The notes under the pieces are model-generated. The model saw nothing but the letters and a program-made list of their open reading frames with translations, did not search any database and had not been told where the DNA came from. DNA of 41,839 nt from Chitinophagales bacterium (lineage in GTDB: Bacteria; Bacteroidota; Bacteroidia; Chitinophagales; Chitinophagaceae): positions 1 to 41,839 of the forward strand of contig JAATGJ010000094.1 of assembly GCA_015654695.1 (NCBI GenBank). Reading direction: 5' to 3'. The translations under genes were made by a program, and so were the position numbers. Positions 15,638-23,118 of the stretch are shown here, piece by piece. The stretch's first letter is position 1; every line of letters starts with the position of its first letter.

Positions 15638-16411
15638 TTAACTCTTAGTTTTAAATTTTTCAATGGCGTTCCTGGCAAATCCACTTAATATAAGTTTCCC
15701 ACTAATGGCCGCTCTTTCTATCAACAGCTTATCCCAGTGTTCTGTTCCTTTCCAGAATATTTTTTTCATTTCAGCCATTGCCTCCGGGCTTGAGTGTGCC
15801 AGCAGGCTGGATAACCGTATAATAGATTCATCCATTCCATCTGCATGAGGATGTACTTCAGCAAACAATCCTTTCCGCCTCGCCCATTCGGCATTGCGCC
15901 ACATAGCGGCATCAATAGCCAGCTGGGAAAAAGCAGATCCCCCGATTTTTCTTTCTACGGCCGGCCCTACTACAAAAGGGCCAATGCCCATAGCCAGTTC
16001 ACTTAGTTTTATTTCAGCCGCTTCCGTAGCAATGGCATAATCAACGGCGGCGGCCAAACCTACCCCGCCACCGACGCACTTTCCATGGATCCGGCCAATA
16101 ATGAACTTGGGAGAAGTGCGCATTGCATTAATAACATGAGCGAAGCCACTAAAAAACTGTAATCCCTGTTCTTCATTTTTGATAGCTATCAGTTCATCAA
16201 ATGAGGCCCCGGCGCAAAAAGTCTTGTCACCAGCCGAACGGAGAATAATGACCTTCGTATCTGTATCGTTACCAGCGCCATGAATAGCATGCGCTAACTC
16301 TTCGAGTATTTTAGCGGGCAGTGAATTACTTTGCGGGTGAAAGAATTCAATAGTGGTAATTCCATTATGGAATTCTGATTTTACATACCCGTCTTTTACT
16401 TCTGTTACCAT
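15638..16411 (-). CDS. Enoyl-CoA hydratase/isomerase family protein
   Basis: This 257-residue crotonase-fold protein would hydrate or isomerise an enoyl-CoA. It has the oxyanion-hole segments FCAGASFDEL and GKCVGGGVGLAAAVDYAIA, and the Glu-containing LSELAMGIGPFVVGPAVERK. One of the two catalytic Glu positions is clear; the other is less certain, so hydratase versus isomerase is open. Only 4 nt separate it from the upstream paaZ, so the two are one operon, pointing to phenylacetate or related aromatic/CoA-ester catabolism. The last residues (TKS) and the stop are encoded by CTAAGAGTTAAAAGAG, a copy of the window's intergenic repeat, so the repeat seems to have replaced the original gene end. 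Confidence 0.88.
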   Translation of the reverse strand: MVTEVKDGYVKSEFHNGITTIEFFHPQSNSLPAKILEELAHAIHGAGNDTDTKVIILRSAGDKTFCAGASFDELIAIKNEEQGLQFFSGFAHVINAMRTSPKFIIGRIHGKCVGGGVGLAAAVDYAIATEAAEIKLSELAMGIGPFVVGPAVERKIGGSAFSQLAIDAAMWRNAEWARRKGLFAEVHPHADGMDESIIRLSSLLAHSSPEAMAEMKKIFWKGTEHWDKLLIERAAISGKLILSGFARNAIEKFKTKS

Positions 16412-16415
16412 ACTA

Positions 16416-18497
16416 CTAATTTTTATTTTTTCTTCTTACCATCGTTAATATCGTAGCAACACCTGCAACCGGCTCCTCCGTTCCATCCAGTATTTCAACC
16501 AGCCATTTTACAATTCCTTTTTCTATATCATCTCCCCGTTTAAAATCTTCCGGTTTTTCAATCACTCTTTTATCATTCGGTAGTTTTTCTTTACAGGTAA
16601 ACCGTATTTGGATTTCCGCCCCGGGATATACCGGTTTGGTGAACCGAAGTTCGTCAATTCCATAATTAAGGAGCACAGGGTTCTTTTCATAACTGTCAAC
16701 AAATAAACCCGCGGCTACACTCATTATAAAATATCCATGCGCGACCTGCTGTTCAAACATGGTGCCTGTAAAATCAGTTGTTTTACTATGCGCATAAAAA
16801 TGGTCGCCGCTGAGGTCAGCGAACTTATCAATGTCTTCGCTGGTGATAACCCTTTTTTCCGTGATAACCTGATCGCCGATTTGTAATTCTTCAAAATATT
16901 TTTTAAACGGATGTTTACCCGGATCTTTTCCGGCAGCGTTTTGCTGATACACATTGGTAATGGCAGTAATCGTTGCAGGCGACCCCTGCAAAGCGGTTCG
17001 TTGTAAATAATGTTTTACACCACGAAGACCTCCCATCTCTTCGCCACCACCGGCCCGGCCCGGCCCACCATGTACCAGCAATGGCAATGGAGAACCATGA
17101 CCTGTACTTTCTTTGGCACATTCATTATTCAACACCAATATCCTTCCATGATGAGAAGCGGCACCAGTGACATATTTCTTCGCAATTGTATAATCCATTG
17201 TGACAATAGATGAGCAAAGGCTTCCCTTCCCTTTTTTACTTAACTCAATGGCTTCATCTAAATTTTTATAGGGCATGATGGTACTGACAGGTCCGAAGGC
17301 TTCTATACTATGTACATCATCAGCGGCGAAAGGCTTTTCATTCATTAATAAAACAGGAGACATAAACGCCCCTTTATGCGCGTCAGCATCTACTACTTCT
17401 ACACTATCTAAGCTGCCATAGATGATCTGCGATGTTGCTAATAGTTTTTGTACCTGTTCTTTTACTTCATTACGCTGTGTTTGGCCTGCCAGCGAGCCCA
17501 TTCTCACGGTTGAATTCAGCGGGTTGCCAATGGTTGTTTGTGATAAAGAAGCAGCTATAGCTTTCCATATATCTTCCATTTTATTTTCAGGTACAAATAT
17601 TCGCCGGATGCCAGTACAGCGCTGCCCGGCTTTTAATGTCATTTCTTTTCGTATCTCTTTTACAAAAATGTCCCATTCCGGTTTGCCGGGTGTTACATCT
17701 TCACCCAGTACAATACAGTTCAAACTATCCGCTTCCATATTAAACGGAACTGATTCACGCAGAATATTGGGATTTGATTTTAACATCAACCCTGTAGATG
17801 CGGAGCCGGTGAACGTTACAACGTCCTGGCTCATGACATGGTCTAACAGATCGCCTGCACTGCCACAGATCAATTGCAAAGCCCCCTCCGGTAAAATGTT
17901 TGAAGAAATGATCTCTTTTACTACTGCTTCTGTTAAATAGGAAGTAACTGTAGCTGGTTTCACCACACAGGGCATACCTGCTAATAAATTCACCGCTATC
18001 TTTTCCAGCATTCCCCATACGGGAAAATTAAACGCGTTGATATGAATCGCTATTCCTTCTTTAGGTACCAGTATATGCGTACCCATAAAAGTATTGTTCT
18101 TGCTATAATTATGGCTTTCGCCATCTATGCAAAATATTTCATCAGGAAATTTCCGCCGGAGGGAAGCATTGGCAAAAAGGTTTCCTATACCGCCTTCAAT
18201 ATCTACCCAGCTGTCGGCTTTTGTAGCACCGGTCTGGTAACTAATTGCATAAAACTTGTCAAGCTTTGTCCGTAAATGCAGGGCTAATGCTTTCAGCATA
18301 TTACCCCGTTGATGAAAGGTCATTTTTCGTAAGGCAGGATTACCGACTGATCTTCCATATTCCAGTATGCTTTTAAAATCCACACCCTTTGAGGTTGCCG
18401 CAGCTATCGCATCGCCCGTTACGGCATTGTATAGCATTTGTCCGTCTCCCTCTCCATTGATCCACTGACCGGAAATATAGTTCTGTAGTTTATACAT
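16416..18497 (-). CDS. paaZ: Bifunctional aldehyde dehydrogenase/enoyl-CoA hydratase PaaZ
   Basis: PaaZ opens the oxepin-CoA ring in phenylacetate degradation and oxidises the resulting aldehyde. The 693-residue protein is a fusion. Residues about 1-520 are an aldehyde dehydrogenase with FNMEADSLN (general-base Glu) and KAGQRCTGIRR (nucleophile Cys). Residues about 545-690 are a MaoC-like hot-dog hydratase with the FADLSGDHFYAHS Asp/His motif and VAHGYFIMSVAAGLF. Family length is about 680, so it is complete. It is followed immediately by a crotonase-family gene. The paaABCDE oxygenase and paaK ligase genes are not in the window, so the pathway, if present, is encoded elsewhere. A near-consensus TAGCTTG lies about 8 nt upstream of the start. 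Confidence 0.94.
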   Translation of the reverse strand: MYKLQNYISGQWINGEGDGQMLYNAVTGDAIAAATSKGVDFKSILEYGRSVGNPALRKMTFHQRGNMLKALALHLRTKLDKFYAISYQTGATKADSWVDIEGGIGNLFANASLRRKFPDEIFCIDGESHNYSKNNTFMGTHILVPKEGIAIHINAFNFPVWGMLEKIAVNLLAGMPCVVKPATVTSYLTEAVVKEIISSNILPEGALQLICGSAGDLLDHVMSQDVVTFTGSASTGLMLKSNPNILRESVPFNMEADSLNCIVLGEDVTPGKPEWDIFVKEIRKEMTLKAGQRCTGIRRIFVPENKMEDIWKAIAASLSQTTIGNPLNSTVRMGSLAGQTQRNEVKEQVQKLLATSQIIYGSLDSVEVVDADAHKGAFMSPVLLMNEKPFAADDVHSIEAFGPVSTIMPYKNLDEAIELSKKGKGSLCSSIVTMDYTIAKKYVTGAASHHGRILVLNNECAKESTGHGSPLPLLVHGGPGRAGGGEEMGGLRGVKHYLQRTALQGSPATITAITNVYQQNAAGKDPGKHPFKKYFEELQIGDQVITEKRVITSEDIDKFADLSGDHFYAHSKTTDFTGTMFEQQVAHGYFIMSVAAGLFVDSYEKNPVLLNYGIDELRFTKPVYPGAEIQIRFTCKEKLPNDKRVIEKPEDFKRGDDIEKGIVKWLVEILDGTEEPVAGVATILTMVRRKNKN

Positions 18498-18612
18498 AAG
18501 AGCAAGCTACTTTTAATAAGAACGAAATTACCTGAAAAACCAAAATTGCATCAATAAACCTGTTCTGCCTGTGCGGAATGTCTTTCGTTATCCTGTAATA
18601 ATTGCCGGTAAC

Positions 18613-18620
18613 TATCTTTG
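18613..18620 (+). promoter_or_regulatory. -7 promoter box upstream of the lipoprotein gene
   Basis: A perfect TATCTTTG lies about 100 nt before the ATG at 18723. It is the only good promoter candidate in the 225-nt divergent gap to paaZ; it would leave a roughly 95-nt leader containing the direct repeat CCGGCCAG. Confidence 0.4.
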
Positions 18621-18722
18621 CCTGATAAATTACCGAAAACGCCGGCCAGCTTTATAAAAGAAACCGGCCAGGGTCACGGATAAAATCGGAAAAAGAAGGA
18701 CATCACCCGTAAATCTATATAA

Positions 18723-19190
18723 ATGAAAAAAGCATTTCTTGTTTCGTCAGCATTTCTTTTACTGGTTATTACCGCCTGCAACAATGCAGATAAAAAAACC
18801 GGAGACATTAAACATCCTATGACAAAAGCTGATAGTCTTGAAAAAGATGTATTGGATGGGCATGATATTGCGATGCCAAAATCTATGAAAATCCCGGATC
18901 TGCAGAAAGAAACCAAACGATTAATTGACTCTCTGGGCAAATTACCCGCAAAAGCACGGGAAGCAGCCGCCCCGTATAAAGAGAAACTGGAGGCCCTGCT
19001 CAAAGATCTTGACTACGCCAGTTTTGCTATGGACAAATGGATGGAAGAATATTCATTCGATTCGGCAAGGGATAATATAGAACAGCGGATAAAATACCTT
19101 ACAGAAGAGAAAATAAAAGTTAATAAGGTAAAAGAAGTCGTACTTGGCAGCCTGGCAAAAGCGGATTCGATACTGAAAGCAAAACTCTAA
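18723..19190 (+). CDS. Small predicted lipoprotein of unknown function
   Basis: This 155-residue product starts with a lipoprotein signal peptide (MKKAFLVSSAFLLLVITAC) with the lipobox ITAC, so the mature protein is expected to be acylated at Cys19 and held in the envelope. The remainder is charged and probably helical (TKRLIDSLGKLPAKAREAAAPYKEKLEALLKDL), with no cysteines, no metal motif and no domain I recognise. The gene converges on the DUF1569 gene: the two stop codons share three bases (TAA at 19188-19190, and CTA on the plus strand at 19187-19189 as the opposing stop). Confidence 0.75.
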   Translation: MKKAFLVSSAFLLLVITACNNADKKTGDIKHPMTKADSLEKDVLDGHDIAMPKSMKIPDLQKETKRLIDSLGKLPAKAREAAAPYKEKLEALLKDLDYASFAMDKWMEEYSFDSARDNIEQRIKYLTEEKIKVNKVKEVVLGSLAKADSILKAKL

Positions 19191-19666
19191 ACATTCAGCG
19201 GTTCTACACCAAACTGGCGCAAGTGGTGCAGGGCGTGTTTGTATAATAACTGAACGTTTTGTTCAAAGTTCAGGTCGCCGAAAAAAGGATTGCGGGTAAT
19301 GAGTTGCGGGGTTTTTCCAAATGCTTCAAAAAAATAGATTAACTCCAGTTGAAGAGCGCCAATAGCCGCCTGGACAGTGTTGAATCGTAATGGCAGCGGG
19401 TTTTCACCCATTAATGGATTTTTAGTATTCTCTTTAAAAGGTTTATCGCTTACCATAAATTCTCTCATGGAGGCCAGTCTTTCAGGAGGAGTGATTATCT
19501 TATCAATTTTTAAGCGGCCACTGGCATTACGAACAGCATCACCCCCATAGTGTTCTATCATTTGCTGCACACTCATCTTACCCCATTTTGGCGAAGTAGC
19601 AGGATCTAACTGCTGCAGGTAGCGTACCAATCTTGTGCGAAGAAAATTTTCCTTTTCAAAACTCAT
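19187..19666 (-). CDS. DinB-like / DUF1569 family protein
   Basis: This 159-residue helical-bundle protein resembles the DinB/YfiT-like superfamily in its DUF1569 branch. Conserved points are KWGKMSVQQMIEHY near residue 30 and the C-terminal KHALHHLRQFGVEP, which place His residues in the positions used for metal binding by DinB-like proteins. Function is unknown; some relatives transfer or bind thiols. The frame extends upstream to 19726, but the ATG at 19666 (MSFEKENFLRT) fits the family better. A near-consensus promoter box (TTAAGGTTTG on the minus strand) ends 4 nt upstream of it. Confidence 0.75.
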   Translation of the reverse strand: MSFEKENFLRTRLVRYLQQLDPATSPKWGKMSVQQMIEHYGGDAVRNASGRLKIDKIITPPERLASMREFMVSDKPFKENTKNPLMGENPLPLRFNTVQAAIGALQLELIYFFEAFGKTPQLITRNPFFGDLNFEQNVQLLYKHALHHLRQFGVEPLNV

Positions 19667-19761
19667 TTGGCAAACCTTAACTTTTGCAAGATTACGAAAA
19701 CCGGGATAAACAAAAATACCGGCCATATAAGACCGGCATTGCTCACGATCTTAATGATGGC

Positions 19762-20340
19762 TTATTTCATTTTTTTATCAACTACTGTACAAATAGCATT
19801 GAATATATCCTCCACTGACCCTTCGCCTTTTATAGACTGAAACTTTTTTTCTTTCTTATAATGACCCGCCACGGGTTCTGTATCATTGGTATAAACCGTA
19901 AAGCGTTTCCTGATCACCGCTTCGTTGGTATCATCACTACGCCCGGAGGTTTTACCCCTGTTGAGTAGCCTTTTTACCAGTTCTTCTTCGGTGACTTCCA
20001 GCGCCAGGACGATAGCGATCCCCGTTTTTTTCAATTCCAGCAATTTGTCTAAAGCCTCCGCCTGTGCAGCGGTTCTGGGAAAGCCATCAAACAAAAATCC
20101 CATGGCGTCCTTATGCTGATCCAGGGAATTATCTATCATACCAATCACTACTTCATCCGGAACGAGTTGCCCCTTATCCATAAAATTCTTCGCTTCCGTA
20201 CCAAGCGGTGTTTTATTGGCGATCTCTTCCCGCAGCAGGTTCCCGGTAGAAAGATGAACCAATCCATACTTATCTACCAGCTTCTCGGACTGTGTTCCCT
20301 TGCCACTCCCGGGCGGGCCAAAAAGGATCAAATTGAACAT
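19762..20340 (-). CDS. adk: Adenylate kinase
   Basis: Adk interconverts ATP + AMP and 2 ADP. The 192-residue protein has the P-loop GPPGSGKGTQ, the AMP-binding HLSTGNLLREEI, the GFPRT motif (FLFDGFPRTAAQAEAL) and the short LID version NRGKTSGRSDDTNEAVIRKR. No zinc-binding Cys cluster is present, so this is the short-LID form. Length is normal for that form. The ATG at 20340 begins MFNLILFGPPGSGKG, typical for the phylum. A perfect -7 box lies 26 nt upstream, so it is probably transcribed alone. Confidence 0.97.
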   Translation of the reverse strand: MFNLILFGPPGSGKGTQSEKLVDKYGLVHLSTGNLLREEIANKTPLGTEAKNFMDKGQLVPDEVVIGMIDNSLDQHKDAMGFLFDGFPRTAAQAEALDKLLELKKTGIAIVLALEVTEEELVKRLLNRGKTSGRSDDTNEAVIRKRFTVYTNDTEPVAGHYKKEKKFQSIKGEGSVEDIFNAICTVVDKKMK

Positions 20341-20366
20341 AAGCGCTGACTGGTCTTGGTGAAAAA

Positions 20367-20374
20367 CAAATATA
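20367..20374 (-). promoter_or_regulatory. -7 promoter box of adk
   Basis: On the minus strand this reads TATATTTG, a perfect TAnnTTTG, 26 nt before the adk start. Confidence 0.5.
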
Positions 20375-20497
20375 ACGTACAGGACTTAAATAATCTTTAG
20401 TTATCCCGCTTTTTCGTTGAGATCCGTTTAACCCTGTCAAAATGTTAAAGAAACCGGCCTGTCGCCCTGATGACAAACTGTTCAAACCTTGTTATCG

Positions 20498-20505
20498 TAA
20501 ATTTG
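20498..20505 (+). promoter_or_regulatory. -7 promoter box of msrB
   Basis: A perfect TAAATTTG lies 21 nt before the ATG at 20527 and excludes the longer in-frame start at 20470. Confidence 0.5.
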
Positions 20506-20526
20506 TTATATAAACATATAAATAAG

Positions 20527-21111
20527 ATGCAAATGATACGGAACTTGCTGATATTACTTCTGGCCACCTCCCTGCAACAATGCAGTTATTCACAAAACGA
20601 TTCAAAAAATAATACAGCATATATGGACAGCTTAAAGAAAAATAACCCGGTCTATTCCACTACCGATACATCCAAAGTGGCGTTGAAAGAAGAAGAATGG
20701 AAAAAGATATTGCCTGATAACGTTTATAATATAGCCCGTCAAAAAGGTACAGAAAGACCCTGGACAAGCAAATTTGAAAAATTTTCTGAAGTAGGTACCT
20801 ACTATTGCGCCGCCTGCGGCAATGCTTTGTTTAAAAGTGATACCAAGTTTGAAAGCGGTTGCGGCTGGCCCAGCTTTTATGAAGCCATCAGCAAAACCAG
20901 TATCATCAATACCGTTGACCGGTCGCATGGAATGGTAAGAACAGAAGTGCAATGCGGCAGATGCGAAGCACACCTCGGACATGTGTTTAATGACGGCCCC
21001 CCGCCAACAGGGTTACGTTATTGCATCAACGGAGTAATATTAGATTTCGAAAAAGCGAAAGACGCAGAAAAGAAATATACGGACGAAAAGAAAAACAATA
21101 CAGGTAATTAA
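20527..21111 (+). CDS. msrB: Peptide-methionine (R)-S-oxide reductase, exported
   Basis: MsrB reduces methionine-R-sulfoxide in damaged proteins. The 194-residue protein has an N-terminal export signal (MQMIRNLLILLLATSLQQC) that may be a lipoprotein signal, although Gln before the Cys is not typical. The MsrB domain runs from about residue 55: zinc pairs CAAC (YYCAACGNALF) and CGRC (VQCGRCEAHLGHVF), the GCGWPSF loop and the catalytic RYCINGVILDF with its Cys. All zinc ligands and the nucleophile are intact, so it should be active outside the cytoplasm. Start could also be the ATG at 20533. A rho-independent terminator follows the stop by about 28 nt. Confidence 0.93.
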   Translation: MQMIRNLLILLLATSLQQCSYSQNDSKNNTAYMDSLKKNNPVYSTTDTSKVALKEEEWKKILPDNVYNIARQKGTERPWTSKFEKFSEVGTYYCAACGNALFKSDTKFESGCGWPSFYEAISKTSIINTVDRSHGMVRTEVQCGRCEAHLGHVFNDGPPPTGLRYCINGVILDFEKAKDAEKKYTDEKKNNTGN

Positions 21112-21139
21112 GTTATAAAAGATACTTGTGAATAATCAG

Positions 21140-21170
21140 CTCCCTTGCAAAAGGGAGTTTTTGTTTTACC
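21140..21170 (+). terminator. Rho-independent terminator of msrB
   Basis: CTCCCTT (21140-21146) pairs with AAGGGAG (21051-style partner at 21151-21157) across a 4-nt loop, followed by TTTTTGTTTT. It lies 29 nt after the msrB stop. Confidence 0.75.
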
Positions 21171-21187
21171 TCCTGCACGAATCCGCT

Positions 21188-21195
21188 TACTTTTG
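21188..21195 (+). promoter_or_regulatory. -7 promoter box of the aminotransferase gene
   Basis: A perfect TACTTTTG lies 39 nt before the ATG at 21235, just after the msrB terminator, so the downstream gene is separately transcribed. Confidence 0.5.
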
Positions 21196-21234
21196 CCTCT
21201 AAGACCTGAATTGAATACTGCTTAAATACAACGA

Positions 21235-22491
21235 ATGAAACTTTCTCATTTATCGGAAACACTGATCGGATCGGAGATTGTAAAGCTTGGTGGAGAAATA
21301 AGAGAAAAGATCCGGCAGGGTGAACATATTTATAATTTTACCGTGGGTGATTTCGATCCTTCTATCTTTCCCATTCCCAAAGAACTGGAAGACGCCATTG
21401 TAGAAGCCTATCGAAAACATTTTACCAATTATCCCGCCGCAGAAGGCAATCTTGATCTGCGTGAAGCCATTCTTTCATTTACAAAAGATACTGAGCGGTT
21501 AGACTATACTGCAAATGAAATATTGGTCGCCTCTGGTGGACGGCCTTTAATTTATGCCGTGTTCCGTGCTATTTGCGATAAAGACGATAAGATCATTTAT
21601 GCCGTACCAAGCTGGAACAATAATCACTATACGCATTTTATTGGCGGCGATCATATTGTGATAGAAGCAAAAGCTGAAAACAATTTCATGCCCGTTGCGG
21701 AAGATATCCGGTCGCATATAAAAGAAGCTACGTTAATTTCTCTATGTTCCCCGCAAAACCCAACCGGTACTACTTTTAAAAAACATGACCTGGAAGCCAT
21801 TTGCGACCTTGTCGTTGAAGAAAATAAAAGAAGGGGAGATAATGAAAAGAAACTCTACCTGATGTATGACCAGATGTACTGGCACCTTACGTATGGCGAT
21901 ATACAACATTACAATCCCGTCTCGCTTAGAAGCGAGATGCGCAGTTATACTATTTTCATTGATGCGATCAGTAAAGTATTTGCCGCTACGGGTGTACGGG
22001 TTGGCTGGAGCCTGGGGCCTGCTGAAATTATCAGTAAGATGAAGGCTATTCTTACCCATATCGGCGCATGGGCGCCGATGGCTGAGCAAAAAGCAGTAGC
22101 ACATTATCTCGGCAACCGGGACGGTATCAAAACATATTTATCCCATTTCAAAAAAGAAGTGGAGGAAAGATTACGCCGCATTTATGATGGTTTTATGCAA
22201 TTAAAAAGTGAAGGCTTATCCGTTGATGCCATCGCTCCTGAAGCGGCTATCTATCTCACTATTAAAATTGACCTTACAGGAAAGAAAACAAGTGAGGGAA
22301 AAGTGCTGGAAAATCAAAGTGAAGTCACGGCTTACATACTCAATGAAGCTAAGCTTGCTGTGGTTCCTTTTTATGCTTTTGGTGCGGATAAAAGTTCTGC
22401 ATGGTATCGCTTAAGTGTGGGGACTTGTAAGAAAGAAGAGATTGGGGAGATGATTGATAAACTGAGGGAGGCGTTGAGGAAAATTGTCTGA
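21235..22491 (+). CDS. Pyridoxal-phosphate aminotransferase class I/II
   Basis: This 418-residue fold-type I aminotransferase resembles aspartate/aromatic aminotransferases. It has FTVGDFDPSIFPIP near the N-terminus, LREAILSFT, the substrate-loop SPQNPTGTTF, the YDQMYWHL strand (Asp and Tyr for the cofactor) and the PLP lysine in DAISKVFAATGVRVGW with the Arg that binds the phosphate. The C-terminal Arg that contacts the substrate carboxylate lies in WYRLSVGTC. Likely substrate is an amino acid such as aspartate, but this cannot be fixed from sequence. The stop TGA (22489-22491) overlaps the first base of the inverted-repeat element that follows. Confidence 0.9.
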   Translation: MKLSHLSETLIGSEIVKLGGEIREKIRQGEHIYNFTVGDFDPSIFPIPKELEDAIVEAYRKHFTNYPAAEGNLDLREAILSFTKDTERLDYTANEILVASGGRPLIYAVFRAICDKDDKIIYAVPSWNNNHYTHFIGGDHIVIEAKAENNFMPVAEDIRSHIKEATLISLCSPQNPTGTTFKKHDLEAICDLVVEENKRRGDNEKKLYLMYDQMYWHLTYGDIQHYNPVSLRSEMRSYTIFIDAISKVFAATGVRVGWSLGPAEIISKMKAILTHIGAWAPMAEQKAVAHYLGNRDGIKTYLSHFKKEVEERLRRIYDGFMQLKSEGLSVDAIAPEAAIYLTIKIDLTGKKTSEGKVLENQSEVTAYILNEAKLAVVPFYAFGADKSSAWYRLSVGTCKKEEIGEMIDKLREALRKIV

Positions 22492-23108
22492 ATCAGGATT
22501 TATAAGATTATTGGATTTCAGGATTACCTATACTCTTATACTATTGTCCGTTTTTATTCCTCTTGTATTTGAATTATCCTGTTCATCGTTCAATCCTTAA
22601 ATCCTGCTCCTACTGGGTTTTAGGCTTTACCGGATTATATTTTGGGTTAAACACTTTTTTGAACTGAAGGCTTGTTGCACCAAAATTGATCAATAGTCCA
22701 ACGGAAAAATCATGCGCTACTACATAATTTTTGGCCTGAGCCAAATGCACATCTTCTAAATTTATTACTGCTTTCAATTCAACTATTATTTTTTCTTCTA
22801 CTACAAAATCAGCTCTTCTGGTACCTACATGAATGCCTTCATAATAAATGGCTTGTTCTATTCCCGGCCAAAGTTTAAGCCAGCCTTTTGCAATTCAATA
22901 GCCAAACACCGTTGATAAATGACTTCCTGAAAACCATTACCCAAAGTGTTATGCACTTTCATGGCACAGCCATTAATTTTATATGTCATCTCATCAATTG
23001 TCATGACAAGAATTTTAAAAATTCATACGAAAGGACTGGCAAATCAAAGATAAACCCAGACAAAGTAAAAGCTAATCCTGTTAATCAAAACATCCTGAAA
23101 ATCCTGAT
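22491..23108. mobile_element. Inverted-repeat-bounded unit carrying a second broken GxxExxY gene (candidate)
   Basis: The left end at 22491-22526 and the right end at 23073-23108 are inverted copies of about 36 nt. The outer 10 bases ATCAGGATTT and the inner 8 bases CAGGATTA are identical when one end is reversed. Further AATCCT motifs occur near 22575-22605. The unit fills the whole gap between the aminotransferase stop and the acylase gene and contains the frameshifted GxxExxY gene. No transposase or target duplication was seen. Confidence 0.45.
22610..23004 (-). pseudogene. GxxExxY protein (PD-(D/E)XK-like), broken by a one-base deletion
   Basis: The minus strand from the ATG at 23004 reads MTIDEMTYKINGCAMKVH, then the motif GNGFQEVIY, up to LNFGRE, where a TAG follows. 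Shifting by one base near 22862-22870 restores the family sequence: IEQAIYYEGIHVGTRRADF, then VVEEKIIVELKAV (the D and ExK core), then LLINFGATSLQFKKVF, to a stop at 22610. The total of 395 nt is one base short of 132 codons. So the gene is a single-base frameshift away from intact. It is a paralogue of the copy at 14495, but with a different lesion and different flanking repeats. Confidence 0.82.
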
Positions 23109-23118
23109 ACAGACATTT

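Noticed and set aside
16915-18275. Several 60-170 codon frames on both strands within paaZ
   Set aside because: They lie inside a well-supported 693-residue coding sequence in other frames and have no family features.
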